64,000 nucleotides of DNA from Pseudoflavonifractor sp. MSJ-37 (GCF_018917965.1 NZ_JAHLPP010000001.1:186001-250000); one strand, 5' to 3'. Positions 33,477 through 42,337 are shown, numbered from the stretch's first letter. The notes: a model not told the origin generated them from the letters alone. Made by a program: numbers and translations.

Positions 33477-36470
33477 ATGATCTATCATTGTACCGATCCG
33501 GACTGTACCTGTGTGGTCGAGCAGGCGGAGCGGCCGGAGTGCTGTCCCCAGTGCGGCAAGACCATGGAGGCCATCCGGGAGGACGCCCTCACCGGTCAGC
33601 AGTGGACCGTGCTGGGCACCTGGTGGATCGAGGGGCCCGTGCGCGACGAGGCCCGGGCCTATGCCTGCTTCCGCCAGGCCGCCGGCAAGGGAGAGCCCTG
33701 CGGCATCAGCGATCTGGGCTGGTGCCTGGAGAACGGCATCGGCGCCGCGGCCGACCCCCGGATGGCGGCCTGGCTCTATGAGGAGGCCGCCGAGCTGGAC
33801 TATGTGCCCGCCATGTGCAATTTCGGCTGGTGCCTCCAGAATGGCGTGGGCGTGGGCCGGGATCCGGAGCGGGCCGTGGAATGGTACCGGACCGCCGCCG
33901 AGCGGACCTTCCCCCGGGCCCAGATCCTGCTGTCCCGCTGTTACCACGAGGGGGACGGCGTGGAGAAGGACCTGAAGAAAGCGGTCTGGTGGCTCCAGTG
34001 CGCCGCCTATCAGGGGGACCCGGCGGGACAGACCGAGCTGGGCCGCCGCTATGAGTTCGGCGACGGCGTGGACAAAGACCTCAAGACCGCCGTCCGCTGG
34101 TACAAGGCCGCCGCCGACCAGGGCTGGGGCGACGGGATGTGCTGTCTGGGCGTGTGCTGTGAGTACGGCCACGGGACCGAGCGGGACCCGTCCGCCGCCG
34201 CCGAGTGGTACCGGAAGGCCGGCGAGGCCGGAGATGCCCGGGGCATGTGCAACTATGCCTGGTGCTGTGAGAGCGGTCAGGGCCGCCCCAAGGACATGGC
34301 CGAGGCCGCCGTCTGGTACCGCCGGGCTGCCGAGCAGGGCGAGGTCCGGGCCCAGAGCTGTCTGGGCTGGTGCTATGAGTACGGCCAGGGCGTAGAGAAG
34401 GACCAAAAGGAGGCGGTCCGCTGGTACCGGGCCGCCGCGGAGCAGGGCTATCCCCGGGCCCAGACCGACCTGGGCCTCTGCCTGGAGCGGGGCGAGGGCG
34501 TGGAGCAGGACGAGGGGGCCGCCGTGTCCCTCTACCGGGCCGCCGCGGAGCAGGGCTATGCCCCCGGCATGTGCTGTCTGGGCTTCTGCTATCAGATGGG
34601 CATCGGCATGGACCCCGACCCGAAGGAGGCCGTCCGCTGGTATCAGGCCTCGGCCGCTCTGGGCTATCCCCGGGCCATGCGGGAGCTGGGCGTGTGCTGT
34701 ACCACCGGCACCGGCGTCCCCAAGGACGAGAAGAAGGGGGCCGAGGCCTACCGGCTGGCGGCGGAGGCCGGCGACGTGCCCGCCATGTGCGACCTGGGCT
34801 GGTGCTACGAGTACGGCTCCGGCGTGGAGACCGATCCGAAGGAGGCCGTCCGCTGGTACAAAGCCGCCGCCGAACAGGGCCATCCCCGGGCCCTGACCAA
34901 TCTGGGCGTCTGTCTGGAGCGGGGACAGGGGGTGGATGCCCCTGACAGTGCCGGGGCTCTGGCCCTCTACTTACAGGCCGCCCAGCAGGGCTACGGCCGG
35001 GCCCAGTGCTATGTGGGCATCGACTGGTACTGCGGCGAGGGCGGCGTGGCCGAGGACGGGGCCAAGGCCCTGGACTGGTTCCGGCAGGCGCTGGACAACG
35101 GCTATGAGGAGGCAGCCTACTGGCTGGGCCTCTGCGCTTGGAACGGCAGGGGCATGGGACAGGACCAGGCGGAGGCTGTCCGGTGGTTCCACCGGGCCGC
35201 CATGGCCGGGAACGCCCACGCGGGCTTCTACCTGGGTCTGGCCTCCGAACAGGGATGGGGCCGGGACAAGGACCTCCATGAGGCCGTGAAGTGGTACCGC
35301 TGGGCCGCCGACCTGGGGGACCACGCCGCCATGTACGATCTGGCGCTCCTCTACGCCCGGGGCGAGGGAGTGCGCCGGGACCCGAAGAAGGCCGCCGACT
35401 GGCTCCGGCAGTCCGCCCAGCGGGGCAATACCGCCGCCATGTGCTCTCTGGGGCTCCGTTTCGAGCGGGGCGAGGGCGTGGAGCAGGACGACCGGGAGGC
35501 CTCCCGCTGGTACGGCATGGCCGCGGAGCTGGGGGACCCGGAAGGCATGTGCGCCCTGGGCTGGCTCCATCTGGTGGGCCGGGGATGCCGCCGGAGCGCC
35601 CGGCAGGCCGCGGCCCTCTACCGGAAGGCGGCGGAGCTGGGCCATCCCCGTGGGATGTACGACTTCGGATGCTGCTGTCAGACCGGCGAGGGGGTCCGGA
35701 AGAGCGTCCGGCAGGCGGAGCGGTGGTTCCGAAAGGCCGCGGAGGCGGGCCATCCCGGGGCCATGTGCGCCCTTGGGGACCTCTGCGAACGGGGCGACGG
35801 CGTGCCCAAGGACCCGGAGCGGGCCGTGGAGTGGTACCGGAAGGCCGGCGAGGCCGGAGACCTGAACGGCATGTGCGCCTACGCTTGGTGTCTGGAGAAG
35901 GGCATCGGCGTGGACCGGGACTATGCCGCCGCCGCCCGGTGGTATGCGAAGGCCGCGGAGGCCGGGAGCCTCCGCGGCATGAACAATCTGGGCGAGCTCT
36001 ACCGGAAGGGCCGGGGCGTGGACCGGGACCCGGAGCGGGCTGTGGCCCTCTACCAGCGGGCCGCCAAGCGGAAGGACGACACCGCCCTGTACAATCTGGG
36101 CGAGTGCTACGAGCTGGGCCAGGGTGTGGAGCAGGACCTGTCCAAGGCCCTGAGCTTTTACCGGAAGGCCGCCAGACTGGGCGAGGGCAGCGCCCTGTGC
36201 GCGCTGGGCCGGTTCTATGAGCAGGGCGAGCAGGTCCGTCTGGACATGGGCAAGGCCCTCTCCTACTACCGGAAGGCGGTGGAGCGGCGGGATGCCGAGG
36301 GGATGTACCAGCTGGCCCTGTGCTATCTGGAGGGCAAGGCGGTGGCCGCCGACCCCGAGGCCGCCCGGGAGCTGTGCCGTCAGGCGCTGGACAGCGAGGA
36401 CCTGCGGGATCAGGAGGACACGGCGCTGGAGCGGAAGCTCCAGGCCCTCATGGCCCGGCTGGAGGGATGA
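33477..36470 (+). CDS. Giant Sel1-repeat protein with N-terminal zinc-ribbon
   Basis: A 997-residue, apparently cytosolic protein; no signal peptide is seen. Residues 1-30 form a rubredoxin-like zinc site: CTDPDC/CT near the start and CCPQCGK. From about 60 to 970 it is almost wholly Sel1-like repeats of 36 residues (about 25), each on the pattern A-x-x-x-Y/W-x-x-A-A-x-x-G ... LG-x-C-Y-x-x-G-x-G-V-x-x-D. These stack into an alpha-solenoid for protein binding. The repeats are very regular and Cys-rich (GMCCLGVCCE, AMCNFGWCL), unusual for a solenoid. The partner and role are unknown. Confidence 0.92.
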   Translation: MIYHCTDPDCTCVVEQAERPECCPQCGKTMEAIREDALTGQQWTVLGTWWIEGPVRDEARAYACFRQAAGKGEPCGISDLGWCLENGIGAAADPRMAAWLYEEAAELDYVPAMCNFGWCLQNGVGVGRDPERAVEWYRTAAERTFPRAQILLSRCYHEGDGVEKDLKKAVWWLQCAAYQGDPAGQTELGRRYEFGDGVDKDLKTAVRWYKAAADQGWGDGMCCLGVCCEYGHGTERDPSAAAEWYRKAGEAGDARGMCNYAWCCESGQGRPKDMAEAAVWYRRAAEQGEVRAQSCLGWCYEYGQGVEKDQKEAVRWYRAAAEQGYPRAQTDLGLCLERGEGVEQDEGAAVSLYRAAAEQGYAPGMCCLGFCYQMGIGMDPDPKEAVRWYQASAALGYPRAMRELGVCCTTGTGVPKDEKKGAEAYRLAAEAGDVPAMCDLGWCYEYGSGVETDPKEAVRWYKAAAEQGHPRALTNLGVCLERGQGVDAPDSAGALALYLQAAQQGYGRAQCYVGIDWYCGEGGVAEDGAKALDWFRQALDNGYEEAAYWLGLCAWNGRGMGQDQAEAVRWFHRAAMAGNAHAGFYLGLASEQGWGRDKDLHEAVKWYRWAADLGDHAAMYDLALLYARGEGVRRDPKKAADWLRQSAQRGNTAAMCSLGLRFERGEGVEQDDREASRWYGMAAELGDPEGMCALGWLHLVGRGCRRSARQAAALYRKAAELGHPRGMYDFGCCCQTGEGVRKSVRQAERWFRKAAEAGHPGAMCALGDLCERGDGVPKDPERAVEWYRKAGEAGDLNGMCAYAWCLEKGIGVDRDYAAAARWYAKAAEAGSLRGMNNLGELYRKGRGVDRDPERAVALYQRAAKRKDDTALYNLGECYELGQGVEQDLSKALSFYRKAARLGEGSALCALGRFYEQGEQVRLDMGKALSYYRKAVERRDAEGMYQLALCYLEGKAVAADPEAARELCRQALDSEDLRDQEDTALERKLQALMARLEG

Positions 36471-37236
36471 CCTCGTCCAGCAGGTCCGCCGTTTCGGCGT
36501 AGTCCAGAAAGGCCCGGCGGAGGCCCAGGCGGGCGGCGGCGCGGAGCTTCTGCCGCAGGGAGCCAGCGTCATCGAAGAGGACGAAGTGGACCCCCTCCGG
36601 CCCGGTCCGGTAGGTGAAATACCGGGCGCACAGCTCCGGCGAGAAGAACACCGCCGGGACCTGCTCCCGCAGGAGGGCCTCCAGGGCCTCCCGGCTCAGG
36701 GCAGCGCCCTGCCCCGTGGGGGAGGGGAGCCGGAAGTCCACGGCGGTCCGCTCCGCCCGCAGGACGGTCCGGTCCGGGCCGAAGCGGTCTGCCGCCTCCC
36801 GGAGCCGCTGTTCCAGCGACCCGCCGGACAGGGCGGAGGAGATCAGCGGCCGGACGTGAGGGCCCACGTCCCCCAGCGCCTCGGGCACATAGAGGGGCAG
36901 GCCCCGGCGGGCCAGGGCCTCTGCCAGACGGGCGGCCCCCTGCCGGAGCGGGGGCGGCGTCCGGTCCCGGAAGGCGCAGTACACGCCGGAGGCCCGCCGG
37001 GCCAGGCACTCGTCCAGCACCTCCCGGCAGAACACGGCGGGATCTGCCCGGCCGTCGGCCCCCAGGTCGTCCAGCGCCAGCAGCCCCCCCGGAGGGACCG
37101 CCGGCTGGCGGGACCGGAAAAGATGGCCGCCGCCCCCCACCCGATAGGCCAGACAGGCCACCGGGAGGCCCCGCCGCCGGGCGGCCTGGACCTGCTCTGG
37201 GGCGGCGATCAGGGTCAGCTCCAGATCGGCGTCCAT
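36448..37236 (-). CDS. Protein of unknown function
   Basis: A 262-residue soluble protein on the minus strand. The ATG at 37236 has GGGAGGAG just before it and gives MDADLELTLIAAPEQVQAAR. Two stretches look conserved: HVRPLISSALSGGSLEQRLR and HFVLFDDAGSLRQKLRAAAR. The repeated strand-helix pattern resembles a TIM barrel, possibly a degenerate GH18-like fold, but I cannot name catalytic residues. Its 3' end overlaps the Sel1 gene end by 23 bp on the opposite strand, and it is divergent from yqeG. Confidence 0.7.
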   Translation of the reverse strand: MDADLELTLIAAPEQVQAARRRGLPVACLAYRVGGGGHLFRSRQPAVPPGGLLALDDLGADGRADPAVFCREVLDECLARRASGVYCAFRDRTPPPLRQGAARLAEALARRGLPLYVPEALGDVGPHVRPLISSALSGGSLEQRLREAADRFGPDRTVLRAERTAVDFRLPSPTGQGAALSREALEALLREQVPAVFFSPELCARYFTYRTGPEGVHFVLFDDAGSLRQKLRAAARLGLRRAFLDYAETADLLDEVIPPAGP

Positions 37237-37320
37237 GACGCGCTCCTCCCTTCTGTTCGGAACTTCATCATACTCTATGCGGGGCCTGCGGCAGACAGTC
37301 CCGTGGAAAGGAGATCCACC

Positions 37321-37833
37321 ATGCCCTTCCCACTTTTGGCGGACCGGACGTTCCGTTCGGTCCTGGACATCTCCCCCCAGTGGCTGGCGGGGGAGGGGAT
37401 CCGCCTCCTGCTGGCGGACCTGGACAACACGCTGGCCCCCTATGGGGAAGAGCCGGACGAGGCCGTCCGGGCCTGGGCCGGGAGCCTGGCGGCGGCGGGC
37501 GTGGACCTCTTTCTCCTCTCCAACAGCCGGAAGCCCGCCAGGCCCGGCCGGTGTGCCGGCGTGCTGGGTATCCCCTTCCTGGGCCACGCGGGCAAGCCGA
37601 AGACCGGTGGCTTCTTCCGCGCCATGGAGCGGATGGGGGCCGCCCCGGCGGAGACCGCCGTCGTGGGGGACCAGATCTTCACCGATATCTTGGGCGGGAA
37701 CCGGGCGGGGGTGCGCACCCTGCTGGTGGAGCCCATCCGGCTGGCGGGCAACCCCGGCCGCTACCTGCGCTACGCCGTGGAGTGGCCCTTCCGGGCTCTG
37801 AGCGGCCATCCCGGAGAGGAGGGACGCCCATGA
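37321..37833 (+). CDS. YqeG-family HAD phosphatase
   Basis: A 170-residue HAD-superfamily protein. Motif I is LADLDNTLAPYG (Asp33/Asp35), motif II LLSNSRK, motif III the Lys in GKPKTGGF and motif IV VGDQIFTDILGGNR. YqeG homologues include phosphatidylglycerophosphate phosphatase-like enzymes; the substrate here is unproven. The ATG at 37321 follows AAGGAGA. Its stop overlaps the next start (ATGA). Confidence 0.9.
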   Translation: MPFPLLADRTFRSVLDISPQWLAGEGIRLLLADLDNTLAPYGEEPDEAVRAWAGSLAAAGVDLFLLSNSRKPARPGRCAGVLGIPFLGHAGKPKTGGFFRAMERMGAAPAETAVVGDQIFTDILGGNRAGVRTLLVEPIRLAGNPGRYLRYAVEWPFRALSGHPGEEGRP

Positions 37834-38699
37834 GCGCCTTGTTCGGACCTGCGGGGAACGCCGACTCCTTCACGAAGGACCACAAGTCCTCGCTGGACGC
37901 CCCGGCCTGGATCCGGTCCTTCGGTCTGGACGCCTATGAATACCAGTGCGGGAGAGGGGTCCGCATCAAAGAAGAGACCGCCCGGAAGCTGGGGGAGCGG
38001 GCCCGGGCGGCGGGCATCGTCCTCTCCCTCCACGCCCCGTACTTCATCAACCTGGCGGATCCGGACCCGGAGCGCCTGCGCAAGACGATCGGCTATATCA
38101 CCGCGGCCTGTCAGGCGGCGGACTGGATGGGGGCCGGACGGGTGGTCATCCACTCCGGGGCCCTGCTGAAGCGGTCCCGCCGGGCGGCGCTGGACATCGC
38201 CCTCCGGTCGCTGGAGCAGGTGACCACCGCCTGCGACGCCGCCGGGTTCGGACACATCGTCCTCTGCCCGGAGACCATGGGCAAGATCGGCCAGCTGGGC
38301 GATCTGGACGAGGTGCTGGAGCTCTGTCAGGTGGACGAGCGGCTCCTGCCCACGGTGGACTTCGGGCACCTGTACGCCCGGAGCCTGGGGGCGGACGAGG
38401 GCGCGGAGGCCACCGAGCGGATGCTGGACAAGCTGGCCGCCGCTCTGGGCGAGGCGCGGGCCAGCCGCTTCCACAGCCACTTCTCCAAGATCCAGTTCAC
38501 CCCCAACGGGGGCGAGAAGATGCACCTGACCTTCGGGCAGGAGGCGTTCGGCCCGGACCCGGTCCCCCTGATGGCGGCGGTGGCCCGCCGGGGCTGGAGC
38601 CCCACCATCATCTGCGAGTCCGCCGGGACCCAGGCGGAGGACGCCCTGACCATGAAGCAGACCTACACGTCGTTCCTCGCATCGGACGACAGAACATAA
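37830..38699 (+). CDS. Endonuclease IV-like TIM-barrel protein
   Basis: A 289-residue protein of the AP endonuclease family 2/xylose isomerase-like TIM barrel. Zinc-ligand positions of endonuclease IV are recognisable: H in LHAPYFINLA, H in VIHSGALL, E in LCPETMGKIG, D/H in VDFGHLYAR, H in FHSHFSKI and E in IICESAG. This supports repair of abasic sites, though many family members are sugar isomerases. Translation is coupled to yqeG by a 4-bp overlap; an M24 peptidase follows 22 bp later. Confidence 0.88.
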   Translation: MSALFGPAGNADSFTKDHKSSLDAPAWIRSFGLDAYEYQCGRGVRIKEETARKLGERARAAGIVLSLHAPYFINLADPDPERLRKTIGYITAACQAADWMGAGRVVIHSGALLKRSRRAALDIALRSLEQVTTACDAAGFGHIVLCPETMGKIGQLGDLDEVLELCQVDERLLPTVDFGHLYARSLGADEGAEATERMLDKLAAALGEARASRFHSHFSKIQFTPNGGEKMHLTFGQEAFGPDPVPLMAAVARRGWSPTIICESAGTQAEDALTMKQTYTSFLASDDRT

Positions 38700-38721
38700 G
38701 ACGAGATAGGAGAGAGATACC

Positions 38722-39786
38722 ATGGATCATCTGACGAAGATCGCGGCTCAGCTGGAGGCGAACGGCCTGGACGCCATGCTGGTGACCAGCGAGCCCGGAG
38801 AGTTCTACGCCATCGGCTTCCACGGCGAGGGCGTGCTGGTGGTGGGGAAGGACGAGAAGCGCTATTCCACCGACTCCCGCTATATCGAGGCCGCGGGACA
38901 GCGGGTGGCCGGCGCCAAGATCGCCATGACCGACCGGGCGCGCACCCACATGGACCTGACGGTCCAGGCCGTGAAGGAGATGGGCGTGGAGCGGCTGGGC
39001 TTCGAGGAGGGCTATATGAGCGTGGCGGCCTTCCGGGCCTATGAGGCCGCCCTGCCCTGTGAGCTGGTGCCCGCCCAGGGGCTGATCGACGGCCTGCGGG
39101 CCGCCAAGGACGCCGGCGAGCTGGACCGGATGGAGAAGGCCCAGGCCATCACGGACCAGGCCTTCACCGCGATCTGCCAGTTCATCCGGCCCGGCATGAC
39201 CGAGCAGGAGATCGCCGCCCGGCTGGTATATGAGATGCTCCGCCTGGGGGCGGAGAAGATGTCCTTCGACCCCATCGTGGTGTCCGGCCCCAACGGCAGC
39301 CTGCCCCACGGCATCCCCAGCGGTAAGCCGGTGCGGGAGGGCGAGTTCATCACCATGGACTTCGGCTGCAAGTGGGGCGGCTACTGCTCCGACATGACCC
39401 GCACCGTGGCCCTGGGCAAGCCCTCCGCCGAGATGGAGCGGGTCTACCACACCGTGCTGGAGGCCCAGCTGGCCGGCCTCACCGCCGCCAGAGCCGGGGT
39501 GCCCGGGAAGGTCGTGGACGCCGCCGCCCGGAAGGTCATCGAGGACGCGGGCTACGGCCCCTATTTCGGCCACGGCTTCGGCCACAGCCTGGGCATCGAG
39601 ATCCATGAGGCCCCCAACGCCAACGCCCGGGAGGAGCGCCTCATGCCCGTGGGCGCGGTGGTGTCCGCCGAGCCCGGCATCTATCTGCCCGGGAGGTTCG
39701 GCGTGCGCATCGAGGACGTGGCGGTCTACACCGAAGAGGGCTGTCAGATCCTCACAAAGTCCCCGAAAGAGCTGATCATTCTGTAA
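38722..39786 (+). CDS. Xaa-Pro aminopeptidase-like M24 peptidase
   Basis: A 354-residue cytosolic metallopeptidase. The N-terminal creatinase-like domain (1-125) precedes a pita-bread catalytic domain. The five dinuclear metal ligands are visible: two Asp in MDFGCKWGGYCSDMTRTVAL, His in HGFGHSLGIEIHEAP, Glu in SAEPGIYLPG and Glu in VRIEDVAVYT. Often the gene just before efp in Firmicutes, as here. The physiological substrates are proline dipeptides. Confidence 0.95.
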   Translation: MDHLTKIAAQLEANGLDAMLVTSEPGEFYAIGFHGEGVLVVGKDEKRYSTDSRYIEAAGQRVAGAKIAMTDRARTHMDLTVQAVKEMGVERLGFEEGYMSVAAFRAYEAALPCELVPAQGLIDGLRAAKDAGELDRMEKAQAITDQAFTAICQFIRPGMTEQEIAARLVYEMLRLGAEKMSFDPIVVSGPNGSLPHGIPSGKPVREGEFITMDFGCKWGGYCSDMTRTVALGKPSAEMERVYHTVLEAQLAGLTAARAGVPGKVVDAAARKVIEDAGYGPYFGHGFGHSLGIEIHEAPNANAREERLMPVGAVVSAEPGIYLPGRFGVRIEDVAVYTEEGCQILTKSPKELIIL

Positions 39787-39792
39787 AACCCC

Positions 39793-39821
39793 TTGCAAAT
39801 GAGGGCCGAATAGGGTAAAAT
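39793..39821 (+). promoter_or_regulatory. efp promoter
   Basis: TTGCAA (39793-39798), 17-bp spacer, TAAAAT (39816-39821). Confidence 0.85.
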
Positions 39822-39867
39822 AAACTCGCTGAATTTTGAGAACCTTTATTTTTGGAGGATGAGTACA

Positions 39868-40437
39868 ATGCCTACGATCACAGCCGGTGAGTTCCGCAAC
39901 GGCATGACCTTTGAGATGGATGGTCAGGTCATGCAGGTCGTCGAGTTCCAGCACGTGAAGCCCGGTAAGGGTGCCGCCTTCGTGCGCACCAAGATGAAGA
40001 ACGTCCTGAGCGGCGGTGTCACCGAGACCTCTTTCAACCCCACCGCCAAGTTCGAGAGCGCCTACATCGAGCGCAAGGACGCCCAGTACAGCTACAATGA
40101 CGGCGACCTGTACTACTTCATGGACCAGGAGACCTTCGACATGATCCCCGTGGCCAAGGCTGAGCTGCCCGCCGGCTTCGCCTTCGTGAAGGAAGAGACC
40201 ATCTGCAAGCTGATGTTCTACAAGGAGAAGGTCGTGGGCGTGGAGCCCCCCACCTTCGTGGAGCTGGAGATCACCGAGACCGACCCCGGCTTCCGCGGCA
40301 ACACCGCCACCAACGCCACCAAGCCCGCCACCGTCGAGACCGGCGCCGAGATCAAGGTGCCCCTGTTCATCGACCCCGGCGACAAGATCAAGATCGACAC
40401 CCGCACCGGCGAGTATCTGGAGCGCTGCAAGGGCTGA
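39868..40437 (+). CDS. efp: Elongation factor P
   Basis: A 189-residue translation factor that rescues ribosomes stalled at polyproline. The loop that reaches the peptidyl-transferase centre is [10 protein letters not shown], with the modifiable Lys near residue 34. The ATG at 39868 is right: the in-frame ATG at 39859 overlaps the GGAGG site. The last residues read EYLERCKG. A near-copy of the final 38 bp, coding EYLERRKG, lies at 40625-40662 after a hairpin array, so the present 3' end may have been replaced or duplicated. Confidence 0.97.
   Translation: MPTITAGEFRNGMTFEMDGQVMQVVEFQHVKPGKGAAFVRTKMKNVLSGGVTETSFNPTAKFESAYIERKDAQYSYNDGDLYYFMDQETFDMIPVAKAELPAGFAFVKEETICKLMFYKEKVVGVEPPTFVELEITETDPGFRGNTATNATKPATVETGAEIKVPLFIDPGDKIKIDTRTGEYLERCKG
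40400..40437 (+). repeat. Left copy of a 38-bp duplication (3' end of efp)
   Basis: It includes the last 12 codons and the stop of efp. It matches 40625-40662 at 35 of 38 positions; two differences are synonymous and one changes Cys to Arg. Confidence 0.85.
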
Positions 40438-40624
40438 TAAGAGCGGAGTACAGGAGCGGCCGGAGCTGTGACGAGCGGGCGTCGATGGGGCCCCACAAAG
40501 TGGGGCGTGCCGGAGGCACGTCAAGCGTCCCGCGGGGCGGGACCTTGGCGCAGACAGGATCCATTCCTGTCGCGCAAGTCATAAAGAGGGGGACCCCATC
40601 GGACTTGTCCGATGGGGGGAAACG
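40438..40624. repeat. Hairpin-array element between efp and the CD1247-like gene
   Basis: A 187-bp non-coding block with five hairpins in a row: CCCCAC/GTGGGG (40491-40505), CGTGCC/GGCACG (40506-40520), GTCCCGC/GCGGGAC (40527-40543), GACAGGA/TCCTGTC extended by GCGC arms (40548-40575), and an 11-bp perfect stem CCCCATCGGAC/GTCCGATGGGG (40594-40617). No T-run follows any of them. The first 50 bp after efp show no clear structure. It is unlike the elements at 17223 and 48766 in sequence. Confidence 0.75.
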
Positions 40625-40662
40625 CCCGCACCGGCGAGTACCTGGAGCGCCGCAAAGGCTGA
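40625..40662 (+). repeat. Right copy: detached duplicate of the efp 3' end
   Basis: In frame it would read the last 12 residues of EF-P with Arg for Cys, then a stop, but no start codon or upstream gene serves it. It follows the hairpin array directly, and a GGCCGC-TTCG-GCGGCC hairpin lies between it and the next gene. Confidence 0.85.
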
Positions 40663-40731
40663 GTCTGCACAGACTGTGCTGTAACCAACAAGGCCGCTTC
40701 GGCGGCCACCGTAAGAAGGAGATGGATCCAT

Positions 40732-41181
40732 ATGACTATTTCTGAGAAGGTCGCGTACCTGAAGGGTCTGGCCGAGGGCTTGGACATCGACGTCGAGAAG
40801 TCCAAGGAGGGCAAGCTGATTTCTGTGATGATCGGCATCCTGGAGGAGATCGGCATGTCCATCGAGGACCTGGAGGAGAACAACGTGGCTCTGGGCGAGG
40901 AGATCGACGCCATCTCCGACGACCTCTCTGACGTGGAGAAGGTCGTGTTCGACGAGGATGACGAGGACGAGTGCGGCTGTGGCTGCGAGGATGAGGACGA
41001 CGACTTCTTCGAGGTCGAGTGTCCCAACTGCGGCGAGCAGCTGGTCATCGACGAGGACGTGCTGGAGGCCGGCACCATCCAGTGCCCCAGCTGCAAGCAG
41101 AAGTTCGCGCTGGACCTGTCCGATGAGTGCGGCGACGATGACTGCGGCTGTGGCTGCGGCCATGACCACGACGAGGAGTAA
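40732..41181 (+). CDS. Acidic zinc-ribbon protein with CD1247-like N-terminal domain
   Basis: A 149-residue, extremely acidic protein. The N-terminus (1-60; SEKVAYLKGLAEGLDID, then GKLISVMIGILEEIG) resembles the domain named after Clostridioides CD1247. A zinc-ribbon follows with CPNCGEQ and CPSCKQKF, and two Cys/Gly clusters (ECGCGCEDED, DCGCGCGHDHDEE) end in a His/Asp tail that could bind metal. Function unknown. It may depend on read-through from efp, since no promoter is seen between them. Confidence 0.82.
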   Translation: MTISEKVAYLKGLAEGLDIDVEKSKEGKLISVMIGILEEIGMSIEDLEENNVALGEEIDAISDDLSDVEKVVFDEDDEDECGCGCEDEDDDFFEVECPNCGEQLVIDEDVLEAGTIQCPSCKQKFALDLSDECGDDDCGCGCGHDHDEE

Positions 41182-41212
41182 GTCCTCTCTTTTTCCAACG
41201 AACGGCTGATGA

Positions 41213-41245
41213 GGGCCGCCGCGTTTCAGATGCGGCGGCCCTTTT
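41213..41245 (+). terminator. Terminator after the CD1247-like gene
   Basis: GGGCCGCCGC pairs perfectly with GCGGCGGCCC and is followed by TTTT. Confidence 0.88.
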
Positions 41246-41310
41246 CACATATCGGCGGGATCGTTGCGCCCGTGGCGGGGCGACAGAACGAAACGAAAGG
41301 AACGATGCCC

Positions 41311-42327
41311 ATGCCGCCTTACTACTACAGCCAGATGAGCCGGGAGGAACAGAGCGTCTACCATGCCATGAAGGAGGGCGTCACCGCCCTGCGGCCCTCC
41401 TTCCCGGTGCCCCGGATGGAGATGCGGGAGCTGAGCAGCGTCCTCTTCCGCCTGCGGCTGGACTGCCCGGAAATCTTCTGGGTCACCGGCTTCTCCTGCC
41501 GGGTCCATCCGCTGGCCTCCAGCATGGAGTGTCTGCCCGAATACCTCTTCGACAAGGACAAGGTGAAGGCGCACCGGCAGGCCATGGAGGCCCGCCGGAC
41601 CAAGCTGGTCCGCTCCGCCCTTGCCCTCAGTGACTGGGAGAAGGAGCAGTACGTCCACGACTTCATCTGCCGGAACGTGCGCTATGACAAGCTGAAGAAG
41701 CCCTACTCCCATGAGATCATCGGGCCGCTGGGCCAGGGCGTGGGGGTGTGCGAGGGCATCGCCAAATCGGTGAAGCTCCTCTGCGACACGCTGGGGCTGG
41801 AGAGCGTGATCGCCATCTCCGAGAACGCCCCAGACAAGGGGATCCGATACCGCCACGCATGGAACCTGGTCCGCCGGGGGAAGGGCTGGCACCATCTGGA
41901 CGCCACCTTCGATGACACCCTCACCGCCGGGGGCGAGCCCCGATACGACTACTTCGGTCTGGACGACCGGCAGGTGTTCCGGGACCACCAGCCCGTGGTG
42001 TGGCCCGTGCCCTCCTGCATCGACGGGGACCATACCTGGTACCGGGAGAAGAAGCTCTCCTTCACGAGACCGGAGGATGTGGCCAAACGGGCCACACAGG
42101 CCATCCGGAAGAAGAAGGACCTGACCTTCCACTGGCGGGGCGGCTATCTGACTCGGGAGGTGCTGGGGGAACTGATGGCCCGGATGGAGTCCGCGGCGAC
42201 GGAGAAGGGCCGCCACGTCCAGGTGAGCCTCAACTGGCCCCAGGCCGTCCTGCGGGCCTCCTTCCCGGAGCAGGCCCCGGCGGAGGCAGTCATGGCGCAG
42301 GAGGCCAACGAGGGCGAACAGTCCTGA
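41311..42327 (+). CDS. Transglutaminase-like (cysteine protease fold) protein
   Basis: A 338-residue cytosolic protein with a transglutaminase core (about 110-220). The Cys-His-Asp triad is expected in GQGVGVCEGIAKSVKLLC, RYRHAWNLV and HHLDATFDD. The N-terminal 90 residues and the C-terminal 90 show no known motif. Such domains in bacteria are mostly peptidases or amidases; the substrate is unknown. Start choice is between ATGs at 41305 and 41311; the latter is 10 bp from GAAAGG. Confidence 0.83.
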   Translation: MPPYYYSQMSREEQSVYHAMKEGVTALRPSFPVPRMEMRELSSVLFRLRLDCPEIFWVTGFSCRVHPLASSMECLPEYLFDKDKVKAHRQAMEARRTKLVRSALALSDWEKEQYVHDFICRNVRYDKLKKPYSHEIIGPLGQGVGVCEGIAKSVKLLCDTLGLESVIAISENAPDKGIRYRHAWNLVRRGKGWHHLDATFDDTLTAGGEPRYDYFGLDDRQVFRDHQPVVWPVPSCIDGDHTWYREKKLSFTRPEDVAKRATQAIRKKKDLTFHWRGGYLTREVLGELMARMESAATEKGRHVQVSLNWPQAVLRASFPEQAPAEAVMAQEANEGEQS

Positions 42328-42337
42328 AAAAACGGAC

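Noticed and set aside
40400-40662. Prophage or integrative element attachment sites at efp
   Set aside because: The paired 38-bp repeats look like att sites, but the 187 bp between them code for nothing and no integrase is near, so a normal integrated element is not supported.
40485-40745. 86-codon open frame through the hairpin array and into the next gene
   Set aside because: It is made of hairpin arms translated in one frame, crosses the duplicated efp end out of frame, and lacks a ribosome site.
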